Shown here: positions 35,234 to 44,206 of the stretch, piece after piece
How the letters are laid out: each line of letters starts with the position of its first letter
How positions within the stretch are numbered: the first letter of the stretch is position 1
DNA from: an uncultured Terriglobales bacterium
Lineage (GTDB): Bacteria > Acidobacteriota > Terriglobia > Terriglobales > Acidobacteriaceae
DNA: 50,188 nucleotides
Reading direction: 5' to 3'
Assembly: GCA_955652395.1 (NCBI GenBank)
Contig: CATPBJ010000174.1
Span: 1 to 50,188, forward strand
Program-made: the position numbers and the translations under genes
The notes under the pieces: model-generated
What the model saw: only the letters and a program-made list of their open reading frames with translations
Database searches by the model: none
Told to the model about the DNA's origin: nothing

Positions 35234-35976
35234 AAGCGATGGTTCTGGCCGCTGGTCTGGGTACCCGCCTGCGACCACTCACCGATGACCGCCCCAAGGC
35301 GCTGGTGGAAGTCGCTGGCCGCACCTTGCTCGAGATTACACTCTTTCGCTTGCGCAGCTTTGGGATCAGCGAAGTAATTATCAACGTGCATCATTTTGCC
35401 GAGATGATTCTGGAGTATCTGAAGACGAACAACAATTTCGGCATGAAGATCGAGGTCTCAAGCGAAGATGTTTTGCTGGACACTGGCGGGGGTTTGAAAA
35501 AGGCTGGCTATTTTTTTCACGATGACTCCGGCCGTCCTGAGGAACCTTTCCTGTTGCACAACGTCGATGCTATCAGCACGATTGATTTGCGACGCATGGC
35601 GCAACTTCATACGAGGAACCAGGCTCTTGCCACCTTGGCAGTGCAAGACCGCAAGACCTCCCGGTACCTGTTGTTCGACGAACAACTTCAGCTTTGCGGC
35701 CGCCGATCCGGGCACGATGGGAACACTGAACTGGTTCGATCGTCGTCGCAGACTCAAGCGCTGGCCTTCGCCGGCATCCACGTAATTTCGCCGCGTCTCA
35801 TACCGATGATGGTGGAAGAAGGGATTTTTTCTATCATCAACTCGTATCTGCGCCTGGCCGGTCAAGGCGAGAAAATCCTCGCGTTTCGCGTCGACGAGTA
35901 TTATTGGCGTGATCTGGGCAGGCCAGACGATCTGCAGCAAGCCGCTCAGGACTTCGAGCGAGGAATTCTCCAGTAA
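35230..35976 (+). CDS. Sugar-1-phosphate nucleotidyltransferase, MurU-like
   Basis: This 248-residue enzyme probably transfers a nucleotide from NTP to a sugar-1-phosphate in the cytoplasm. The N-terminal signature LAAGLGTRLRPLTDDRPKAL is the nucleotide-binding loop of the family; HNVDAISTIDL supplies the metal-binding Asp, and the C-terminus has DEYYWRDLGRPDDLQQA. Length and the immediate pairing with an AmgK-like kinase (ATGA overlap at 35230-35233) suggest MurU, which makes UDP-MurNAc from MurNAc-1-phosphate. A mannose-1-phosphate or glucose-1-phosphate specificity cannot be excluded from sequence alone. Confidence 0.85.
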   Translation: MKAMVLAAGLGTRLRPLTDDRPKALVEVAGRTLLEITLFRLRSFGISEVIINVHHFAEMILEYLKTNNNFGMKIEVSSEDVLLDTGGGLKKAGYFFHDDSGRPEEPFLLHNVDAISTIDLRRMAQLHTRNQALATLAVQDRKTSRYLLFDEQLQLCGRRSGHDGNTELVRSSSQTQALAFAGIHVISPRLIPMMVEEGIFSIINSYLRLAGQGEKILAFRVDEYYWRDLGRPDDLQQAAQDFERGILQ

Positions 35977-35988
35977 TTTGTGAAATCA

Positions 35989-36048
35989 GTTTCCGGTTCC
36001 AAGTTCCCGGTTGCCAGTGGGGCCGACGAGAAACGAGAACCAGGAAAC
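35989..36048. repeat. Imperfect inverted repeat after the MurU-like gene
   Basis: GTTTCCGGTTC (35989-35999) is the reverse complement of GAACC-A-GGAAAC (36037-36048) apart from one bulged base, with a 37-nt spacer. There is no T tract, so it is a poor terminator. It may be a dispersed repeat; it ends 40 bp before the tRNA-Ala fragment. Confidence 0.45.
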
Positions 36049-36088
36049 CAGAGTTCCTCGCGGTCGACGGCCTATTTGCAACGTTTAA

Positions 36089-36134
36089 TGGTGGACCTGG
36101 TCGGGATCGAACCGACGACCTCTTCCATGCCATG
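36089..36134 (-). tRNA. 3' half of tRNA-Ala(GGC), probable attachment-site scar
   Basis: Read on the minus strand, this carries the anticodon loop ATGGCAT (anticodon GGC, 36127-36133), 3' anticodon stem GGAAG, variable loop, T-arm GTCGG-TTCGATC-CCGAC (36100-36116), acceptor strand CAGGTCC, discriminator A and encoded CCA (36089-36091). Beyond 36134 the match to a tRNA stops: the 5' anticodon stem, D-arm and 5' acceptor strand are absent. The gene is therefore not functional. A break at the anticodon loop is where many tyrosine integrases recombine. Confidence 0.82.
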
Positions 36135-36214
36135 CAGGAAGCATAGCAGCCGGTGATTGGTTTTCAAGTACTTAGGAACCGGAACATCGGGCAGAAACGG
36201 CGTATTCGGCGCTA

Positions 36215-36236
36215 TTTCCGGCCAATTTCCGGCCAA
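36215..36236. repeat. Tandem 11-bp direct repeat near the tRNA fragment
   Basis: TTTCCGGCCAA occurs twice back to back (36215-36225, 36226-36236), about 80 bp from the tRNA-Ala fragment and 114 bp from the tRNA-Ser fragment. Integrase arm-type sites are short direct repeats at such distances from the core, so this may be one; no integrase gene is in the window. Confidence 0.45.
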
Positions 36237-36349
36237 AGTTGTCCAACCAAGAACAGACGGGCTGCATGGGCGGGGGTTCATCAGTTCGGTTTGCAGAATT
36301 GTAAGGGACCATTCGCAGAAAAATGGTTTGTGAAAACGAACAAGAAAAC

Positions 36350-36413
<64 letters not shown>

Positions 36414-36807
36414 CATTCCGACCCAAAAACGTAAGTCTAACCAAGAGAGGCATTTACCCTGCATCTCTTTTTTTTGTTTTTTTACGAGTTGTGCCAGCTT
36501 GTCGCTACTTGTGGCACGATGCGCCGCATTGTGGACACAGAGCACACAAAAAAGCCACAAGAAAAGCTGCTCTCTTGCTTCTTCGCCCTAAACTACCACG
36601 TTACTCGTTACCAATTCAGACGTGTCAGGATACGGATATTGGGATGATTGAGTGCAGACATAAGCACGCGCGCGCTCGCATCGCGCTTTCAAGGCGATAG
36701 GAACAGTCCGGCCTGCTGAAGCAAAACGCAATATCCCGTAACGCAATCAGGGCAGTTTCTCGCTGCCGTCAGCTGGGAGTTGGAGGTTTTTCCCGTGATT
36801 TTGACAC
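36414..36807. other. Intergenic DNA without a recognisable gene
   Basis: This roughly 390-bp stretch lies between the tRNA-Ser fragment and the receptor promoter. It holds a long T-rich run (about 36466-36482) and is more AT-rich than the coding DNA around it. A 69-codon open frame at 36491-36700 has no ribosome-binding site or recognisable protein. The position next to tRNA scars fits decayed mobile DNA. Confidence 0.6.
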
Positions 36808-36836
36808 TTGACTTTAGTTCAGATCGAACATATAAG
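36808..36836 (+). promoter_or_regulatory. Sigma-70 type promoter for the TonB receptor locus
   Basis: TTGACT (36808-36813) and TATAAG (36831-36836) are separated by exactly 17 bp, close to the vegetative consensus. A second TTGACA at 36801-36806 overlaps the region. Transcription should begin near 36843, giving a leader of about 90 nt that contains the phased repeats at 36845-36884. Confidence 0.65.
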
Positions 36837-36844
36837 AATCGGAA

Positions 36845-36884
36845 CGAAATTAAACGCAATTAAGCGAAAGTTAACGAAATTAAT
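36845..36884 (+). promoter_or_regulatory. Four tandem 10-bp phased repeats, probable operator
   Basis: Four adjacent 10-bp units, CGAAATTAAA, CGCAATTAAG, CGAAAGTTAA and CGAAATTAAT, lie just after the predicted transcription start and 48 bp before the receptor start codon. The period equals one helical turn, so all A/T blocks face one side of the DNA. They could be binding sites for a regulator on one face, or cause intrinsic curvature. Confidence 0.6.
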
Positions 36885-36932
36885 GAAACAACAGCATCGC
36901 TTGTATTCTGTGGTTTCGATGGGAGGTCCGAG

Positions 36933-39900
36933 ATGCACGGGTCCTGGCTTAAGTTTCGCCCCCTTCGAGTCTTGTCAGGGTTCGCCTTCGTGGTCGCTTT
37001 GCTGCTCGAACAGGTCGTGCTTGGTCAAGCTAACTACACCGCGCAAGTGCGCGGCACGGTGACAGACCAGACTGGCGCCGTAGTACAAAATGCCAAGTTG
37101 ACCATGACAAACGATGGCACCGGTATTTCGAACTCGGCGACCACGGACGGTAACGGCCAGTACGTCTTCAATGGGCTGCGGCCAGCGACTCACACTGTGA
37201 AAGTTGAGGGTGCAGGGTTCCAGGAGACGATCCAGAAAAACATCGTTTTGGCTGTCGCGCAGCAGGCGACACTTAATTTTGTACTCAAGCCTTTCTCCTC
37301 TCACGAACTAGTTACCGTGACGGAAACCGCTCCCCTGCTGGACACGACCGGCGGCTCGTTAGGCACCGAAGTCACGAACGAGTTCGTGAACCGCATGCCA
37401 CTGGCTGACCGGGACGTAACGAAATTAGTGTATTTGTCCGCTGGCGTGACGGAATTGAATAACGGCATCGGCTATCCGGTGGGAACGGATTTTTCTTCTA
37501 ATGGACAGCGTTACGCTTCCGCAGAGATCCGTCTGGATGGGAACCTGGCAACCGGACCGGAGCAGGGGGAAGGAGCGACCACCAATCTGAGCTACATCCC
37601 GTCCGCCGAAGTGATCCAGGAATTCAAGGTTCAGAACAACAGTTTCTCCGCCGAGTACGGCAGTAACGGCGGCACCGTGGTGAACGTATTGATGAAGTCA
37701 GGCACGAACAATTATCACGGCAGCGGTTGGTGGTATGGGCGCCGAACCGCCCTGAATGCCAACGACTTCTTCTCGAACCGGAACGGCATTCCACGCACCG
37801 ATTCAACCCGGGACCAGTACGGATTCGCATTGACAGGACCAATCATCAAGGGCAAGACCTTTTTCCTATTTGACCTGGAACGGGTCCGGCAGAATGACAA
37901 GGCGCTAATCTCCGCGCGCGTTCCAACTGACTTGGAGCGAACAGGAGACTTTTCGCAAACGCTGACACAGGATAATAACGGAAATCTTGTGCCAGTCCAT
38001 ATTTTCAATCCCTTTAGCATCAACGGACCAAACCAGACGCGTAGCGAGTTCCCGAACGAAGTGATCCCCGCGTTTGGCACTCCCGGAAGTCCCATCACCG
38101 CGGTGGGCCAATCGCTGGTCAACGCATACCCTGAACCAACTGGCCCGGTCGATCCGAACACAGGATTGAATTTCAACAAGGGCGTTGTGAACACGTCTCC
38201 CAGCATGCAGTTCGACGTCAAGATCGACCATCAATTGAACGACAAGAACCACCTGATGGGTCGTTACAGCCAGCAGAACACCAGCTTCGTTAATCCCGGC
38301 TTTTTCTATGGTGACCTGAGAGGGACCCAAACCACGCGTAATATTGTTGTCGAACACACATGGACAATTGATTCGCGTTTGTTGCTTACCGAACGTTTTG
38401 GTGTAGATCGCTACCATCAGGTGGGGACGTCGAAACGGGTCGATCCCACGCAGTTTGGCCTTCCCGGGTTGCTCACCGAGGCCAACCACATCACGCGCAT
38501 GCCTGTGGTCAACGTGGAAAACTACGTGACGCTGAACAGTGACCAGCTCGGTTCGGCACAATGCTGTGCCGATACTATCAATGGTCACACCCAATACATC
38601 TACTCGGCGTCGTTGAACTGGGTAAGAGGTAAGCATGTTTTGAAATTTGGGGGCGAACAGCGCGAATTCTTCAACAATTTCTATCAGCCGGATTACGCCA
38701 CCGGCGTTTTTAACTTCACCAAGCTGATCACTGCTTCAAGTCCAGCCGGCGGCAACCCGGCGGAGCAGGGGACGGGCTTGGCCTCCCTGCTCCTTGGTTT
38801 CCCGGGGGACGGACAATTGAATCTGAAGTCTGCGGTGGAGAACAAATCGAAAGAGACCGCGTTCTACGGGCAGGACGATTGGAAGGTGACATCGCGTCTA
38901 ACGCTCAATCTCGGGCTCCGTTACGAATGGAGCACTCCTTATACGGAACGCTACAACCGCATTCAATACAGCGACTTCAACATCACCAGCGGGGTCACGG
39001 TGGATCTCACTGCGCCCACTTCGGATGCTCAAGGCAATTCAATTTTTGATGACCTCGGCAATCCTGTGGATCTTTCGGGCCTGGGGCTAGGGCCCACAAA
39101 CCTAAAAGGCGTTACGCGTTTTGCTACCTCGAGTAATCGTCACGTACCGGTGGATCGCAACAACATCGGCCCACGCGTTGGCTTTGCGTTTCAATTTGCC
39201 ACCAACACGGTGCTGCGAGGGGGCGCGGGCGTGTTTTATGGAATCTCTTCGGCGACGAACTACCAATACGCCGGCACGGCCTTCCGCAGAGATGCTCCCA
39301 TTCACTTCACCAACGATGGCGGCATCACTCAATACGCGACGTTGACCAATCTGTTCCCCAACCTGCCGTCCGGTCAATTGCCCCAACCGCAATTTAAGCA
39401 ATACGGGCCTCTAGCGGAATGGGGCTACGTAAATCAAAACGATCTCGGGACCACAGAAGCGCGCAACGGGGAAATCTACCAGTGGAATTTGGGTCTGCAA
39501 CATCTGTTTCCCGCTGGAGTAGTAATCTCCGCCGACTATTCCGCTAACCGTAGCACCCATCTGCCCTGGGGCGGGGCCACGCGCAATCGTAACGTCATCT
39601 CCACTGCAGCGCGGCTGGCCTGCGATACCAACTGCCAGAATACCAATGTGGCCAATCCTTTCATGGCTCTATTCACGGGTCCCAATGCTATTTTCAACGA
39701 ACCGGACTCGCGCTATAGCCAACCGTCTATACCTTTGCTGAATCTTTTACGCCCGTACCCGCAGTTCGACAACAACTTTGAAGGCCTGCCGCTACTAACT
39801 GCCAGTTCCTGGTACAACGCCCTCCTGGTCCGATTTCAAAAGCGGGAGACCCACGGTCTGAGCTTCGAAGGGAACTACACGTGGTCCAAGGCAACGGATA

Positions 39901-40571
39901 ACTCATCGTACGGCGCCAATAGCTTCATCTTCTTTGGCGGCTCCGGCCTCGGATTTCCGCAAGACATGAACAACCTCGGAGCTGAACACTCGGTCGGTGC
40001 CAACGACACGCGGCATCGTTTCGCGATCGCTACCGTGTACGAGCTGCCAGTCGGCCGCGGCCGCTGGATGGGAAATGATATGAACCGGATCTTGGATGGA
40101 TTTATCGGCGGCTGGTCGCTCAATACCCTGCTGACGCTGCAGACAGGTCAACCGGTTCCTTTTGGAATGTCCTCGCCGCGACTCACGGACGGGACGCAGC
40201 GCCCCAACATCATCTGTAATCCGTCCACTGGGCTTAGCCTGCATGATGTGGCTATGGCAACCGATCCCAACGCCAGCTACTTCAATGCCTCTTGTTTAAC
40301 CGACCCGGGCGACCAAATCGCGGGGAATGCACCACGTTTCTCCGATAATGCCCGCGGGCCGGGCATCCATAACATAGATTTAGGGATCTTCAAGGATTTT
40401 CCTATTCGCGAAGGAATGAAGGCTCAAGTCCGTGCGGAATTTCTAAACTTCACAAACACCCCGCGCTTCGCCACACCATCTTCGTTCCAAGGGGACAGCT
40501 TCTTCGGCAAGGTGACGTCCCTATCGAATCTACCCCGGCGTGTGCAGATGGGTGTCCGTTTTGAGTTCTGA
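36933..40571 (+). CDS. Oar-like TonB-dependent receptor
   Basis: This 1212-residue outer membrane protein has a signal peptide (to about residue 33), then a carboxypeptidase-regulatory-like domain (AQVRGTVTDQTGAVVQNAKLTMTN, about 35-120), a plug (LPLA-like MPLADRDVTKLVYLSAGV, FSAEYGSNGGTVVNVLMKSG at about 236-255), and a large beta-barrel ending in MGVRFEF. This is the Oar-like type expanded in Acidobacteria, often linked to uptake of complex carbohydrates or peptides. GGGAGG (36921-36926) lies 6 bp before the ATG. A clear promoter and phased repeats precede it, and a glycosidase-like gene follows 17 bp later, so substrate import and breakdown are probably linked. Confidence 0.93.
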   Translation: MHGSWLKFRPLRVLSGFAFVVALLLEQVVLGQANYTAQVRGTVTDQTGAVVQNAKLTMTNDGTGISNSATTDGNGQYVFNGLRPATHTVKVEGAGFQETIQKNIVLAVAQQATLNFVLKPFSSHELVTVTETAPLLDTTGGSLGTEVTNEFVNRMPLADRDVTKLVYLSAGVTELNNGIGYPVGTDFSSNGQRYASAEIRLDGNLATGPEQGEGATTNLSYIPSAEVIQEFKVQNNSFSAEYGSNGGTVVNVLMKSGTNNYHGSGWWYGRRTALNANDFFSNRNGIPRTDSTRDQYGFALTGPIIKGKTFFLFDLERVRQNDKALISARVPTDLERTGDFSQTLTQDNNGNLVPVHIFNPFSINGPNQTRSEFPNEVIPAFGTPGSPITAVGQSLVNAYPEPTGPVDPNTGLNFNKGVVNTSPSMQFDVKIDHQLNDKNHLMGRYSQQNTSFVNPGFFYGDLRGTQTTRNIVVEHTWTIDSRLLLTERFGVDRYHQVGTSKRVDPTQFGLPGLLTEANHITRMPVVNVENYVTLNSDQLGSAQCCADTINGHTQYIYSASLNWVRGKHVLKFGGEQREFFNNFYQPDYATGVFNFTKLITASSPAGGNPAEQGTGLASLLLGFPGDGQLNLKSAVENKSKETAFYGQDDWKVTSRLTLNLGLRYEWSTPYTERYNRIQYSDFNITSGVTVDLTAPTSDAQGNSIFDDLGNPVDLSGLGLGPTNLKGVTRFATSSNRHVPVDRNNIGPRVGFAFQFATNTVLRGGAGVFYGISSATNYQYAGTAFRRDAPIHFTNDGGITQYATLTNLFPNLPSGQLPQPQFKQYGPLAEWGYVNQNDLGTTEARNGEIYQWNLGLQHLFPAGVVISADYSANRSTHLPWGGATRNRNVISTAARLACDTNCQNTNVANPFMALFTGPNAIFNEPDSRYSQPSIPLLNLLRPYPQFDNNFEGLPLLTASSWYNALLVRFQKRETHGLSFEGNYTWSKATDNSSYGANSFIFFGGSGLGFPQDMNNLGAEHSVGANDTRHRFAIATVYELPVGRGRWMGNDMNRILDGFIGGWSLNTLLTLQTGQPVPFGMSSPRLTDGTQRPNIICNPSTGLSLHDVAMATDPNASYFNASCLTDPGDQIAGNAPRFSDNARGPGIHNIDLGIFKDFPIREGMKAQVRAEFLNFTNTPRFATPSSFQGDSFFGKVTSLSNLPRRVQMGVRFEF

Positions 40572-40588
40572 GTAAACCCAAGGCCTAG

Positions 40589-42547
40589 ATGAAACGAGAT
40601 AGTCGCCTCGCAGTGCTATTTCTCATGCTTTTCGCATCGTTGCTGGCTGCTCCCAACTCTTCGGAGCAGAATTGGACGAATTATGCGCGCATCGGAGCGT
40701 ATGGTTTGGGGAAAAGCGACACCGATCAGATTGTGCGCAACGCTCGGGAAAGCAACGTTTTCGGCATCGAGGTGGATAACGATATACCAGGACGCTACGA
40801 AAGTTTTCTTCATCCTGAAGAGAAGTTGAAAGCAATCCGTGCCGTGGCCGAAAAGGCTCACCAGGCGGGCAATTACGCCTTTGTGTATATTGCGGGTACG
40901 GAATGCATTACCGCGAATGCGGAAAAGACTCCTCACACTTTAGCCAAAGAACACCCCGACTGGCTACAGCGGAATATCAGCGGTGAGCCAGCGATTTTTG
41001 GTGGTGGTTCGGCATTCTGGATTGCCCAAGGAGATGAGGACGTGTGGGTCAGTCCCTACGCAATGGAATGGCGCAAGATTTACATGGAGAGGGTGCGGCA
41101 AATCGCAGCCACCGAAATTGACGGCATCTACGTTGACATTCCGTACTGGATGACGCACTTCGATGGCTGGGAAAACGCTTGGGCCAGCTTTGACGATTCC
41201 ACGGTGGCTGCTTTCAAGAAGCAGACCGGACTGGATGCCAAGAACGGCCTGAAGCTGGGGGACTTTTCCGACCCAAACTTTCGCAAGTGGGTCGCTTTTC
41301 GAATTCAAACCATCACGGACTTCCTTCAGGAGATTGATAAGAACGCGAAGTCCGTCAATCCCGTGATCAAGACGATCCCCGAGATCTATCCGGGCATTGA
41401 GCAAGAGGCGATTCGTGTGGGCGCCGATGTGTACAGCCTTTATCCCGTCGTGGATGCGATTGCGCACGAGTACGAGTTCGGCAGTGGTGATCACATGGCA
41501 TCCTCTCGAACGCCATTCGATTGGTTTGCTTATCAGGTGGGTATGCATTCCTTCCGTGCCTTCGCGCAGGGAAAGGCGACATGGATCCTCAATTATTCCT
41601 GGGATGGCGACAAGAAAGTCGACCGCCGGGAAGCAATGATGAACCTCGCGATGTCTCAGGTTATGGCCGGCACGAATTTCTGGGACGCCCCCGGACACTC
41701 CATGGCTGGATCGAACGACCTGCCTACAAGAAAAAAGATCTTCACCTGGATTCAAGCGCACGAGAAGACGTTCTATTTACCGCGTGCTCCGATACACCCC
41801 GTCGGAGTTTATTTTTCTCCCGAGACTCGGGACTACTACGCCGATGAATTCATTCGCTCTTATCGTGGAATCCTGATTCTGTTGATGCAGAAACACCTGG
41901 AATTCCAAGTCGTCACTCCTCGTACGCTGGCGAATTTTAGAGGCGAAACCCTAATTCTCCCCAATGTACAGGTCTTGAACGAGGGGGAAAGAACCTGGCT
42001 GCAGAAGTACGTTGCGGCCGGAAAAAACTTGGTCATCACAGGGGCAGATGTTACGCAACTCGGTGCGTCTCCCAGCACGGTCCGTTTTCCAAACTGTCCA
42101 GGAAAGGCTTACACCACGATGTTGGAGAAAGACTTCGAGCATGCTGTCCCGGACTCGCAGGATGCTTTCCTAAAGAGCCTGAAAGGGCAGTCTGTAATCA
42201 GCGTTGCGGCTTCACCCTCGTTGGCCACGTCCATCGCTCTTGTGGATGGTAAGACACAGGTGTTCTTTGCAAACTTCGCCGGATTGCGCGGTGGAGCAAA
42301 TCCAGTCCAGACTCTCCAAACTGGAGTACAAGTCACGATTTCAGCAGACTCCAAGGGCAAAGCCTTCTTCCTGCCCTTCCTGGGGGATGTGCAAGAGTTG
42401 AAAGCCGTCGAAGCCGAAGACTCCATGACCTTTACATTACCCGCGATTTCCAAGGGTGCAGTCTTCTGGTATGAGACGGCTGCCCAAAGACAAAGAATGC
42501 CCGGTGAATCCTTGAAGTGGTTACACAAGCCTACGAGGCAAATATGA
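40589..42547 (+). CDS. Exported glycosidase-like TIM-barrel protein
   Basis: This 652-residue protein has a signal peptide (LAVLFLMLFASLLAAP) followed by a probable (beta/alpha)8 barrel (GIEVDND, EIDGIYVDIPYW, IKTIPEIYPGIEQEAI). A later domain resembles the class I glutaminase-like fold found after such barrels (RSYRGILILLMQKHLEFQVVTPRTL, ETLILPNVQVLNEGE). The pattern resembles the hypothetical glycosyl hydrolase family GHL6 (PF14871); I cannot prove a GH family. Asp in GIYVDIPYW and Glu in TIPEIYP are candidate catalytic acids. AAGG precedes the ATG. Its stop overlaps the start of the next (broken) gene by 4 bp, so it belongs to the receptor operon. Confidence 0.78.
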   Translation: MKRDSRLAVLFLMLFASLLAAPNSSEQNWTNYARIGAYGLGKSDTDQIVRNARESNVFGIEVDNDIPGRYESFLHPEEKLKAIRAVAEKAHQAGNYAFVYIAGTECITANAEKTPHTLAKEHPDWLQRNISGEPAIFGGGSAFWIAQGDEDVWVSPYAMEWRKIYMERVRQIAATEIDGIYVDIPYWMTHFDGWENAWASFDDSTVAAFKKQTGLDAKNGLKLGDFSDPNFRKWVAFRIQTITDFLQEIDKNAKSVNPVIKTIPEIYPGIEQEAIRVGADVYSLYPVVDAIAHEYEFGSGDHMASSRTPFDWFAYQVGMHSFRAFAQGKATWILNYSWDGDKKVDRREAMMNLAMSQVMAGTNFWDAPGHSMAGSNDLPTRKKIFTWIQAHEKTFYLPRAPIHPVGVYFSPETRDYYADEFIRSYRGILILLMQKHLEFQVVTPRTLANFRGETLILPNVQVLNEGERTWLQKYVAAGKNLVITGADVTQLGASPSTVRFPNCPGKAYTTMLEKDFEHAVPDSQDAFLKSLKGQSVISVAASPSLATSIALVDGKTQVFFANFAGLRGGANPVQTLQTGVQVTISADSKGKAFFLPFLGDVQELKAVEAEDSMTFTLPAISKGAVFWYETAAQRQRMPGESLKWLHKPTRQI

Positions 42548-43012
42548 AGAGAGTTCAAGCACTGCCTGGTGGCAATTTCACTATTACTGCCGTTGGCGGT
42601 TTTCATCCTGGGAGCAGAGCCGGATCGCGGTCCCCTTCGCACGAAGACCCAGGAAGCAGGCAGTGGGATGCGTGGGGAGATCTGGGCTCATCATCCGTGG
42701 GCATTATGATCGTCAACCTAAACAATGGTGATGACACGAATTATTACGCGAACATTGACCTAGCGGTTCGCAATACTCGAAGGAGGGGATCTTCGTCGTC
42801 GGTTATATGTACACGGGTTATGGACAGCGTGACCCGGTCATTATCCGCGAGAAAATTGATATCTGGTGGACGGTATCTTCTTCGATCAGGTTCCAACCGA
42901 CTGTAACGCCGTCAACTCATTCCGGGAAACAAACTACAGTTACTACCAGGAATTGGCGGATCATGTGCGGCACCAAGTTGGCGTCATCCTCAATCCTGGC
43001 ACTCAGCGGTAG
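42544..43012 (+). pseudogene. Spherulin-4-like gene with several frameshifts
   Basis: Pieces of one protein appear in shifting frames: a signal peptide (HCLVAISLLLPLAVFILGAEP, frame 2 from about 42560), then VGIMIVNLNNGDDTNYYANI (frame 1), KEGIFVVGYMYTGYGQRDP (frame 3, from 42780), and DGIFFDQVPTDCN...VGVILNPGT (frame 2, from 42869, TAG at 43010-43012). Together they match the spherulation-specific family 4 pattern (GYVyTgYg, GiFfDe, NPG), but the C-terminal part is missing. At least four single-base shifts are needed. The ATG at 42544 overlaps the glycosidase stop. A short CTCGCC-ATTG-GGCGAG hairpin lies downstream (43125-43140). Confidence 0.75.
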
Positions 43013-43176
43013 CACACACACGGAGATCTTCAAACGATCGCGATGCGTCGACTGTGGAAACGAAATCAAACCCAATAAAACCAAAGACTTGGTTTGCGTC
43101 AAGCATATTCTGTGGTATACCAACCTCGCCATTGGGCGAGGGTGTGTGAACCGCTGCCTGCGCGCGGGAACCCAAG

Positions 43177-44039
43177 TTGAAAACTCTGCTGTTGTCGCTG
43201 CTGATCGCGTCTGAGCTCCTGGCTCAAGATCGGAAAGTCGATGCCACGTGGTTGCATCGATACATTCCGCGTTTGAGCGAGGCGGGAGGAGATCTGGCGT
43301 CCGGGACTTGCCATTACAAACCAATCTTCGGCGAGGGTGACAGGGAGACTCGAGTCCTGCGAAGCGTTACCCGGTTCGGGGAAGTTACACTGGATGCCCT
43401 TGGCAATTGCCAGACCGTTCTCTACGATCGCCAGGAGGAGAGTTATTTCGTACTGGAAGGCAAAAGCGTTCTGCACTACGGGGATCAGACGTATGCGATG
43501 CGCACGAATGATTTCATTGACCTGCCTCCGGGCATGAAGCATTCGATTTCGAACAGTTCGGAACAAACCTTGCGGGTTTTAGTAATGGGTTTCAAGATCC
43601 CGTCACCAACTTCGATAAGCGCACCATCGCTACATCCCAAGATCGCAAATTTGGATGATGTAAAAGAGGAGACTCGATGGTCACCCACATCGGTTTTGTA
43701 CAAGCTCCTCCTCGGTCCGCCCACTGGAACGCGCGACGCAATTGATGAGGCGTACGTGGTGACCAGCTTTTTCTGGATGAACTTTGCGCCGGGAGGCACG
43801 AACTTCCCGCATCATCATGAGACCGCGGAAGAAATCATCTAGTCATTGAGGGCCAAGGCGAAATCGTGGCTGGCAGCGGAATGGACGGCATCGAAGGCCG
43901 CTATCCAGCCAATGCGGGGGATGCCTATTACTTCCGCCCCAACTGCACGGTGGGATTCTACAACCAGAACAAACCGGGAGCGAAGGCCTACATCCAGGCC
44001 GTACGATCGCGGATTCCGCTGCCCGAGGATGCAGACTAG
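43177..44039 (+). pseudogene. Exported double-cupin protein gene with a frameshift
   Basis: The first frame encodes a signal peptide (LLLSLLIASELLAQ) and a cupin domain (ESYFVLEGKSVLHYGDQTYAMRTNDFIDLPPGMKH), then a second cupin beginning FAPGGTNFPHHHETAEEI. A TAG at 43840 interrupts it. One base back, the frame continues LVIEGQGEIVAGSGMDG...DAYYFRPNCTVGFYN to a TAG at 44037-44039, completing the second barrel. A single lost base before 43840 explains this. The His cluster PHHHETAEE is a typical metal-binding motif 1. The likely start is TTG 43177. As sequenced, the protein would end in the metal-binding motif. A role in sugar or oxalate-like ring chemistry cannot be decided. Confidence 0.78.
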
Positions 44040-44206
44040 GGTTGGCACCGGTCTGAGCCTGGCGAGTTTCACGAACAATTTGCAGTTGGCGTACAAAAAC
44101 CAATGTTTGGCTAAGACGGGCAATTGAGGAGGCGTTCACCTCCATTTTTTTCAGATCGCGGAGGCAAATTCGGATTTGGAATTCACTAGCGACGTGGGAG
44201 GAAACC

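Noticed and set aside
36072..36281. A 69-codon minus-strand frame ending HGMEEVVGSIPTRST.
   Set aside because: This is the translated 3' half of tRNA-Ala, a frequent false protein in annotations.
36491..36700. A 69-codon frame upstream of the TonB receptor.
   Set aside because: It has no ribosome-binding site, no recognisable protein and lies in AT-rich probable mobile remnant DNA.
42807..43214. A frame containing CVDCGNEIKPNKTKDLVC, which looks like a zinc ribbon.
   Set aside because: It starts inside the spherulin-4-like remnant, crosses its frameshifts and has no start signal; the Cys pattern is likely chance.
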